The translations under genes and the position numbers were made by a program. Source: Kappaphycus alvarezii (lineage: Eukaryota; Rhodophyta; Florideophyceae; Gigartinales; Solieriaceae). Taken from it: a DNA stretch of 64,000 nt. Below are positions 56,117-64,000 of this stretch, piece by piece (positions within the stretch are counted from its first letter, which is position 1; each line of letters begins with the position of its first letter). Below the pieces are notes generated by a model. It was not told where the DNA came from, ran no database searches, and saw only the letters and a program-made list of their open reading frames with translations. The stretch lies in NCBI GenBank assembly GCA_002205965.3, contig NADL03000612.1, forward strand, positions 248,001 through 312,000, in the 5' to 3' direction.

Positions 56117-57290
56117 ATGTCTAAATCAAGAAGTAAAATCCAACTGATGGTTCGCTCCGTGTCCGCTGACATCGCTGTTATTCATCGTTACACCACTGAC
56201 AGGCCCAATTCGACACGATTCGGCAACGAAAATAAATCTGCAGAACCTTCAATTGAGTCCCCGACAGCCGGCCCACTGCACCGGAAAGGAAATCAACCTC
56301 GCGCAGTCAACTCTAGAGTGAATTTCAACGTTAACGTCACCGGCATTTCTGAAGATCGCCACAAAATCCATCTTCCCCCCACAAAGAATACACCGCTGGC
56401 AAAGATCGGAGAGTACATAGATTTTGTGGAACCTTTCAGATGCTGGCGATCATTATTTTTAATCAGATCAAGACATAATCACTCCATCGATGCGGAAGAT
56501 ACATAGAGGGGGAAAACTTACCCCTCCTGCTGAGGTGTGGGCAGAACTGGCATCTGAAGAGAAATGCGATGGTTCACTCGATCTGCCATACATAGAGTCA
56601 CAACTATCTCCCGTTCTAAATGATTTAGACGATTATGTGCACAAGGATGTCACCTTCTTCCCAAAACACGATATGAAGCATGGATACGGTCGAAAGGAGG
56701 GAATTTACGCTCATTGGAGGGGTTTAAATGGGATACGGTTTCTCAGAAGCAAGTATCACCGAGTGATGACGACGGAGATCGTATAGCATTTTTTCATCGC
56801 TCAAAAAGCAATGCGACTTGGTTCATGCAGAACTTCGTGCCCCTCGTCTATTCTTGCTTTGCGGTTGCATGCGGGGGACAAGCTACTTCTGGTCTTCAAG
56901 AAATCACTCAAGGACACAAGACAGTGAATTAAGAATAGGCGCTTCAAGTTTCTAGGAGTGCAACAACAGATCGATTGAAAGGTTTCCTTCGAGCATATAT
57001 GGTACAAGCTATCAAATAAATTCTGCCTGTGTATGATGGGAAGCGACGTGCAGTAAGTTACGTCGGTTTCGTCAGTCGTGCAACAGCTGGCGCATCGCAA
57101 TTCATGACAACGAAACCAGCAGACTGCACACTTGCTGATTTTATGGCTGTTGTTGATATTTGGAAGATTCAATCTCCATCAGCCGTATTTACGCGCCCGA
57201 TAATACTGTCCTCAAATGTGCTGAATTTACGGAATGGAAACGAAAAACCAAATTTGGTGTTCAAGGTATTCCGTGATTTTTGTTAGAGTG
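56117..57290 (+). pseudogene. Unrecognised decayed gene
   Basis: Coding-like sequence continues through three plus-strand frames: 56117-56506 (basic, Asn/Thr-rich, ending EYIDFVEPFRCWRSLF), 56490-56786 (PPAEVWAELASEEKCDG, FFPKHDMKHGYGRKEG) and from about 56735 back in the first phase (HRSKSNATWFMQNFVPLVYS, ACGGQATSGLQEITQGHK, then KRRAVSYVGFVSRATAG and FMAVVDIWKIQ). At least two frameshifts and three stops are present. I do not recognise the protein. It diverges from the Tnp2-like transposase and might be the second gene of the same element. Confidence 0.4.
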
Positions 57291-59340
57291 GACAATACTC
57301 ATTGCATTTAATTGATGGGCAGAATTTTATGGGACTCGTGGAATGGCAAAAGAAGTTCTGTTTTCGTTTTTGGTGTCAGTATTTCATCCGCTGATGGGGC
57401 TGATAATGATCGCGAAGATATCACTTTGCAAACCATCATCATCAACGGTGGTTTTCACTATCTACGTGACTTACCCGAAAACCATATGAAAGTACTGTAC
57501 CGCCCATTCCGTCGTTGAAGAAGTTGAGTGGGGATGTTTGAGGAGGATTTTTCATTGGGATCGCGAATTATTGATGATATTAAGCGTGAATTGAAGGTAA
57601 CAGAATAGCGACACTTGGGTTTAGTCACCAACCCGAGCTCAATTCGGTTCATCGACGGTGTTCCAAGTAATTCAATCAATACTGTAGTATAAGGGAATAG
57701 ACTTCATTTTTTACAGTGCAGGTGGCTTAGTGACTTGAGAACTACCAAGGGCATCCTAGTAAAGTTAAAAATTCACATTACAATCGTCTTATTCCAGACA
57801 CAACGAATTTTCCAGCGGAATCACAACATTCTCATAGTGCAAAATGTAGCAGATTAAAGATTGTTTGATAATGCTGGAAAAGGTTATCAGGTTTAAGTCT
57901 TGTTATTCTACCATAAAATTTAAAATAACATCAGTTTCCATATAGACAGTTACAAATAAACCATTAGGAGTGTTGAGATAGCGTGGTACGGTGCCAGGGT
58001 ACGCCAACATTTTTTTATGACTCCTTTAGCAATACCAATATCTTATGCTACCGTCACGCGAAAAGTTTCGCAGACAGAAACGCCGAACTGCGTCTTATCG
58101 AATTGTGATATAATGGGGTTGGACAGGCTTTTTATCTTCTAACTAAGGAAAAGGCCATATGGTACCAAATTTTTGGCGTTTTTTGTGGCCATTTCCCTGG
58201 CTGACCGAAGTGGGTACCCGTCCCCCTCTTTCGCAGGTCATTCGCCCCCATTACACCGGTTACACCTGTACTGTAGGTGTACCATGGTACATTGACCATC
58301 AAAGACTTTCGTACGCTCCAAACAGCCCACACTCAGGACACAAGTCACCTCATTACAGTGTGTCTTCCCTATCATCTACTGTCAACTGATTGCGGAGATC
58401 ATTAATTATCCCGCTCGCCCGACCAATCGCTGGCCGACTAACAACAATCGCCACCATCCCGAGCCGAAAGGAGGCCAAATTACTCATAGGCTTCAAAGAA
58501 CGCCTCGCTGACATGGGCTACATACAAACAATCGTCAATACCAGTCGCCTTTTTTCCGTTATTCCGTTATTCGGCCAAGTGTAAATTCCTGTAGTCTAAC
58601 TTCCTACTTATTCTTTCGTACCCGGCCCACAACCAATGTCACGAGTAGGCGGGTTGTCCCCTAAACTTGGGCCGTTTTGGTAGTCGACCTTCGTTTCCTC
58701 AAGCACTACGCTTCTCTCGCCTACCTCACTACCTATCCATAACCATCTCGTTTTCTTCCTTTGTTCTCCCTTTATTCTTCCCCAAATTGACCGAGAAAGT
58801 ATTCAGAGCTCTTTCTGGGTATACTGCGAGGTACTTTTGCTTCGCAAATCTACGTAGAAGTGGCCAACCCCCCACTACTACACGAATTCCATGTCCCTTT
58901 TGTGAGACTTTATACTAATATGGGCAGCGGTAGAGCTTTCAGGAGCTCTGATTCGTAGATACAACATAATATTTTGTATAACTTTCTAAAGTTATTGCGC
59001 ATACCTTTGAAAGTCATGGATATTCAATTTGATTTGTTATTTTTTATAACTTCGTTGGTTACCTAAGAATTATAGTTTATACCTCTTGACGTGCTTTTCT
59101 GCTCCAGTAGTGAGTCAGTCCTTTCATTTCAAAAATTTATGATTTACAATTTCGAAAAAGTCCTTTACATAACTTTGGAAGTTATGATGCATAACTTTCA
59201 ATGAATAGTTGCAAAAAAAGAACTTTGAAAGCTATTTTTTATAACTATGACCGATTTGATCCCCCTTTTTGACGCTATCTCTTTCACTTTGGTGTCCAAG
59301 GATGAAATTTCGCTTCTAGGCGCCCCTTTGATCTCTGATG
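57291..59340. other. No gene recognised
   Basis: Short frames only on both strands. The segment 57312-57680 may be the worn tail of the preceding unknown gene. A dispersed repeat lies at 58643-58694. Stretches rich in ATAACTTT..AAAGTTAT occur at 58975-59240. Confidence 0.35.
58643..58694 (+). repeat. Dispersed repeat, copy 2
   Basis: Partner of 8800-8850, in the same orientation. It shares the GTCGACC core and is followed by C/T-rich sequence. Confidence 0.4.
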
Positions 59341-59640
59341 ACTTCACGTAACAACACTTTCACACCGCCATAGACGGCTGCTCATCTTCATGGGCTGTGC
59401 TCGACACGATCCCATACCCCCGCACCCGTTTCCACCTCCACCTCGTTGCCTCTTCAGTCTGTCGCGTTCGGCACGTCTTTCAACTGATTTATCAAATGGA
59501 AGGCTACGGGTTTGGTATAAGACCAATAGGGTGCGTCGGTAGCCACTAACAAAAGGGTACCTAGAACGCAGACGAGCACCGCAGGAGCACGGGTATTCGC
59601 CTAAAGGAGGTTTCGAGGGAAGCACTAGTAAAGGGGTAGG

Positions 59641-60800
59641 TTCATTGGGCGGGCGATTAACCTTAAGGGGGATAAAGGGGTCACCTTAGAGGTGTCGACG
59701 GCTTGAATACCTAGAGTTGGGGGACAAAGGGTGCTTCCCTTTACGACTCTGCTACTCCCACTCCTACCGTCCTCCTTATAAGGTGAGCTACCCTACTACA
59801 ACTACTGTAAATCTACACTACTATACGTTGCTCCTAAAGGACAAGTGGCCCCACTACCGCCACCCCCTCGATCCACCAATAGGAGCTATCTATTCTAAAA
59901 TATCTAATCAATTACCTAATGGTCCACCTGGTGTCCCCACATGGGCCATGGCGGTCCAGCTCACTCTCCCCGGCTTACAGCCTCCCCATAGGTGACACGT
60001 CTTCCAGTCCGCACTGTACTCCAAAGGTGCTACTGTACTACAGAACCCCTCCTCAAATGGCGACACGTCCTCGTGGCGCGCTCGGTACAAGGTCACCCCT
60101 TTGGTTTTGAGTACCGTTACTTCCCCCTTCGTTCCGGAAAACGTCAGTTCCAAATTCCCCCGACGGTGCCAAAACGTTTGCCCTCCCCCTCATGTCTCGA
60201 CCGCCGTACTCTCCTCATAAAGTGACGCGTCCGCCTGTGGTCCTTCCGAACTCCCCTTGGCAAACCCCTTACTGCGCTTCTTCGACGTCCTCCTCACCTC
60301 CCCGGTGCATCATGCCTGACCCCACCGCACCTTCCCCTTTCTACGCGTATGCTGCGCCGCGTCGGGAGTCCTTCATTCCGCCTCCGGTGACCGCCGATCC
60401 GCCTTCGCTCTCTGCCTCTCTTCCGCTTTCCACCCTTCAGGCGCCTCCCGTTTCGACTGCCGCACCCACTCCCCAGGTGAACCCATCACTTGCGCCTATG
60501 CCGCCCGATCCAACTCAGAAACCTGCTCCGCCGGTCTCCTCTTTTCTTCGTCCTGTGTCCCTGAAGGCGTGATACGTCTTCGTCGCGTACTCCATTTCTC
60601 GGTGAAGTCGGACTAGGTCGCATCTATCTCCCTTCTAAGGTGGTACTCTATAGGTCGGACACCTTCCGGATACAGTACGTCTCACCTATGTAGAACCTCT
60701 ATAGGGTGACGCGTGCTTCCCTTCCTGACTTTCCCAAATTCCCTCGTGCTTCTCCATCCTTAAGGTGCCGTTTTTCCCTCCGTGTATCCTCAAACTACGT
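59641..60800. other. C/T-rich region with repeated GGTGACRCGT motif
   Basis: Lies directly beyond the 3' end of the Gypsy element's coding part, so part of it is probably that element's 3' untranslated region or LTR, though I could not fix LTR borders without the other end. GGTGACACGT occurs at 59991-60000, GGCGACACGT at 60059-60068, AGTGACGCGT at 60221-60230 and GGTGACGCGT at 60705-60714, usually after CTCCYCATA or similar. Many further AAGGTG steps occur between them. Confidence 0.45.
60312..60572 (+). CDS. Proline-rich ORF antisense to the Gypsy element's 3' flank
   Basis: From the ATG at 60312 the frame encodes an 86-residue Pro/Ala/Ser-rich peptide (MPDPTAPSPFYAYAAP to SFLRPVSLKA). It is an internal part of a longer frame open from 60192. 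Pro-rich starts of this type are common in Gypsy gag proteins, so it may be the beginning of another retroelement in opposite orientation. It may equally reflect C-rich composition. No domain is present. Confidence 0.25.
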   Translation: MPDPTAPSPFYAYAAPRRESFIPPPVTADPPSLSASLPLSTLQAPPVSTAAPTPQVNPSLAPMPPDPTQKPAPPVSSFLRPVSLKA

Positions 60801-60803
60801 CTC

Positions 60804-63800
60804 TTATCGGCGATACCGCTCCGGCAGGGGTTTTCGTTTCGCTCGCCAATATTGGATGATGAAGTGGTCGGGAACATCAGTTTCATATAACCACTCATCA
60901 TCCTTGGGGGCGTAACCAAACCACCTGACGCGGTATTTGTACCCCGGCCCGTGACGTCTATGACTCACGAGTTTTTCTACTGGGTACATATCCCTCTCCA
61001 ACGGGGGTCTCGACTCAGGTGTAGACACTGTACCCTCCTCTGGTGCGCCACTCGCGTTCCCTCGGGCCTAGACATATCTTCCTCCTGTACAGTAGGCGAA
61101 ACTGAGACTCTGTCTTGACTCACCGTAATGGCAATGCCGTTCTCCTCTATGGTGACCGTGTGAGAATTCACTTTCAACACCTAAAAGGGGCCCGTCGTCT
61201 TCACCATCAACTTAGCGGACTTGTTTTCCTCCTCCGCTTGGGCGTCCGGGTCCTCCAGGTACCGCTTCTTAAAAGTGGGGCGATCAATGTAGACCAAATC
61301 GCCCACTTTCACCTTCAACGGAGCCCGAACTCTTGTCAAAGCCCGCCTTGTATCGCCTCTGGGTGTCATCCATTTTCGTCTTCGCCTTCTGGAAAGAATC
61401 CGCAACCTTTCGGAGCGCGTACTTCTTGAACTCCGCGGGTGTCAATTCCTTGTTCGCCAGATGGGATAAGTCCGCCGATGGGAGACTCGTCACGTGAATA
61501 GACAGGGGATGACGCGTTAGCACCAAATCAAATGGCGTCGTCCCCGTCGTTCGATGCACCTGATGGTTGTACGCATGTGTGAGCGGCTCCACTAGTCGAT
61601 CCCAATCCTTCTGGTTCTCGGCGACGTAATGAAGGAGGCGTTGGACGATCGTCTTGTTGAATCGTTCAACTTGTCCGTTCGCCCTTGGGTGATACGCTGT
61701 AGTATAACAAAGTTTCACCCCTAGGAGTTGACAAACCGCCGCAAAGAACTTAGAGGCAAACTGTGGCCCATTATCCGTTAGGAGATAAAACGGTACACCA
61801 TAAGGATAAACCCAATGGGTAAGAAAGGCTTGGGCTACAGTTGTTGCCTTCGTGTCCTTCAACGGGAGGCTGCGGCACAATTTCGAAAACCTATCGGTGA
61901 TCACCAAAACGTGGCGGTTCCCATCATCCGTTCGGGGGAGAGGACCAAGAAGGTCCATTGCCAGAAACTCCAATGGGCCGGCCGCCGGAAACAACTTCAG
62001 ATAGTTTGGGTGACTCCTTACGGTGCCTCGATTCTTGACGCAGCTCTCGAAGTCTCCTACGGTGCGGAAGACGTCACTCGCCATATTCGGCCAGTAAAAC
62101 TCTCGTCTTAAGGTGTAGTACATCTTCGACCCTCCCGGGTGCCCCGACAATCTCGAGTAGTGAGCGCGAGCGAGTATGTTCGCCCTCAACAGCTCCGGCA
62201 CGACCACTTGCAAGGCACCATCTAACTTCGACAACCGAACGAGGAGTCCGTTCACATCAAGGTGATACGGTGACTTCTCCTGATCGGTGAGCGTCGTCAA
62301 TTCCCTACACCACGGGTCTTTTCGTTGCGCTTCCAAAATCTCCTCATCCAAAGGTGACTGATCGCTCCCATCGGTGGCCAATCTCGACATGGCGTCCGCA
62401 AGGTTGTGTCTACTTGCTGGATTTTATCGTACTTCAAAGTCGAAATTCGGCAATCGGAGTCTCCACCGGGCCAACCTTCCGTTACAGTCCGTGATATTTA
62501 GCAACCACTGTAACGCTTGGTGATCCGTGCGGAGGATGAAGCGTTGCCCTTCAAGGTAAGGCCGTAAGGTGATGACGCTCCATACTACAGCAAGACACTC
62601 CCTTTCGGTGGCACTGTAGTTTCTCTCCGCTTTCGACAGCGTACGACTCCAATACCCAATAGGTGACAGTTCTCCTGAAGGTTTCTCCTGTAGTAAGCAA
62701 CATCCAACTTGGCGATCGCACGCGTCTGTGTCAACATAAAACGTTTGATTCGCCTTTGGGTGAGCCAACACCGGGGGAGACGTCAGCGCCTTCCTCAGCT
62801 CCTGAAACGCCTCGAACTCGTCGTTGGTGAGCAACTCAAATTCGAAGGGCTGGTCCTTCGACAGCTTCTTCGTCAAGGGATGATCAATGCGCGCATAGTT
62901 CTTGACGAATCTTCTATAGACGTTGCACACACCTAGAAAGGAGCGTAGTTCCGTCTGATCCTGAGGTGGTCAAGCCTTTTCGAGCGCCTTTAGGTTCTTC
63001 GACGCCACTTCCAGCTTACCTGGGCACACAACGTGTCCCAGGTAATCCACCGCGTGCTCGAAGAACTTGCACTTCTTCAGCTTCAGAGATGCACCGGTCG
63101 CCTGTAGGAGTGACAAAACCGTACGAAGGTGTTCGAAGTGCTCCCTTATGTTCTTGGAGTACACTATGACGTCGTCTAGACACACCAACGCGTACTGCCA
63201 CTTGCACCTTGAATGGATGATGTCGACCGCCCTCTGTAAGGTGGCCGGCGCATTCTTTAACCCGAAGGGCATGCGAACAAACCGATAAAGCCCCGAGTAG
63301 CAGGTGAACGACATTTTATCCCTGTCGGTGGGATCGACGGGCACTTGCCAGTACCCACTATTACAGTCCAAAGTGGAGAACACCTCGGCATCACCTAAGG
63401 AGTCGATGTACTCATCCATTCTGGGAATGGGATAAGCGTCGCGCACCGTTACGGAGTTCAGGCGCCGGTAGTCCACACAGAACCGCAACGACCCATCTGG
63501 CTTCGGAATAAGCACCACAGGACTTGCCCACTCCGCTTGGGACGGCTCGATGACTCCCTCATGGAGCATACGATTCACCTCTTGGCGTTCCACTTCTCTT
63601 GCTTTCAACCCTGCTCTATACAGTTGTTGGTGAATCGGCCTTGCTCCAGACATCAATTGGATTCTATGCTGCGTCGCTTTGATGGTGCCCAGTTTCCCAG
63701 ACCACATCTCTTGAAACTCCTTCAATAAATCGATCACCTTTTGGCGATCTTCGCGACACTGTACTCCAATATGGACTTCGTTTCTCCAATCGGTGACCTC

Positions 63801-64000
63801 ACCATCTTTCAACGGTGGCTCATGAAATCCATCCCCCTCCCCAAGAGCGAAGATCGCCTCTGGACTGGGGAGCGCATGGCCCAACACCTGACTCTTTCGA
63901 AGACGCACCGGTCGATTACTGAAATTCGTCACCAACACCGGAAATGCTTGCGCGGGGATCACGTCTCTAATTCCGTTCGCCATTAGGAGATGATTCGTCG
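60804..64000 (-). mobile_element. Ty3/Gypsy chromovirus fossil, 5' part beyond the window
   Basis: On the minus strand from the window end: the tail of the protease region and a Gypsy reverse transcriptase (about 64.0-63.0 kb; WASPVVLIPKPDGSLRFCVD, MPFGLKNAPATLQR, LVCLDDVIVYS), RNase H (about 62.9-62.4 kb; FYVDTDACDRQVGCCL), integrase with HHCC zinc site and DDE core (about 62.4-61.3 kb; LLTDNGPQFASKF, HPRANGQVERFNK) and a C-terminal chromodomain (about 61.0-60.8 kb; YKYRVRWFGYAPKDDEWLYE). Reverse transcriptase before integrase, plus a chromodomain, defines a chromovirus. It is broken at a few points but well preserved, so it is likely one of the youngest elements here. LTR limits are not determined. 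Confidence 0.92.

Noticed and set aside
61815-62111. Plus-strand 98-codon ORF
   Set aside because: Antisense to the Gypsy integrase, with no independent coding evidence.
1-64000. CRISPR arrays, bacterial operons, riboswitches or replication origins
   Set aside because: No regularly spaced direct repeats and no prokaryotic gene layout. The window is eukaryotic, so these were not called.

Overview
This is a nuclear, eukaryotic, transposon-dominated window. The only intact host gene I can defend is a single-exon, plastid-targeted lycopene cyclase on the minus strand (38166-39662). A plastid carotenoid gene without introns, set among old Copia, Gypsy, Harbinger and piggyBac-like debris, points to a red alga, most likely a florideophyte such as Chondrus crispus. 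That assignment is inference: no rRNA or species-diagnostic marker is present.

Layout. 1-2.3 kb: GC-rich, proline-coding block plus one unrecognised 238-codon ORF. 2442-5615: a whole-length, decayed PIF/Harbinger transposon with matching terminal inverted repeats, TAA target duplications, a plus-strand transposase and a minus-strand Myb/NAM-associated partner. 5.6-13.4 kb: AT-rich, no gene recognised. 13466-14296: an 831-bp LTR-like repeat whose relative lies inverted at 24784-25620. 15.5-18.2 kb: GC-rich decayed ORFs, including a very acidic one. 19.4-19.7 kb: weak LINE-type fragment. 20958-30310: a large old Copia-order retroelement on the minus strand, with the 24784-25620 LTR nested inside it. 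30.3-32.5 kb: unknown ORFs and palindromic DNA. 32476-37532: a younger LTR element (minus) whose two LTRs are about 95% alike by eye. 38166-39662: lycopene cyclase. 40380-41204: C-terminal fragment of a non-LTR retroelement. 41524-45078: a Copia fossil with 5-bp target duplications. 46.3-48.7 kb: a second Harbinger-like element with two convergent decayed genes. 49.3-52.3 kb: a piggyBac-like transposase carrying a YqaJ-type nuclease between its second and third catalytic segments, in the same reading frame. 52351-52618: MITE-like element. 52.6-54.3 kb (minus): a Tnp2/CACTA-like transposase remnant. 56.1-57.3 kb (plus): an unrecognised decayed gene. 59.7-60.8 kb: C/T-rich DNA with a repeated GGTGACRCGT motif. 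60.8-64 kb: a Ty3/Gypsy chromovirus (minus) running off the window end.

The host gene works alone here: it makes cyclic carotenoids in the plastid. The remainder is a layered record of insertions, from the much-decayed 21-30 kb element with its nested LTR to the young-looking elements at 32-37 kb and 61-64 kb. The most unusual item is the transposase with an internal YqaJ nuclease. Most small ORFs in the window are chance frames and are not listed.
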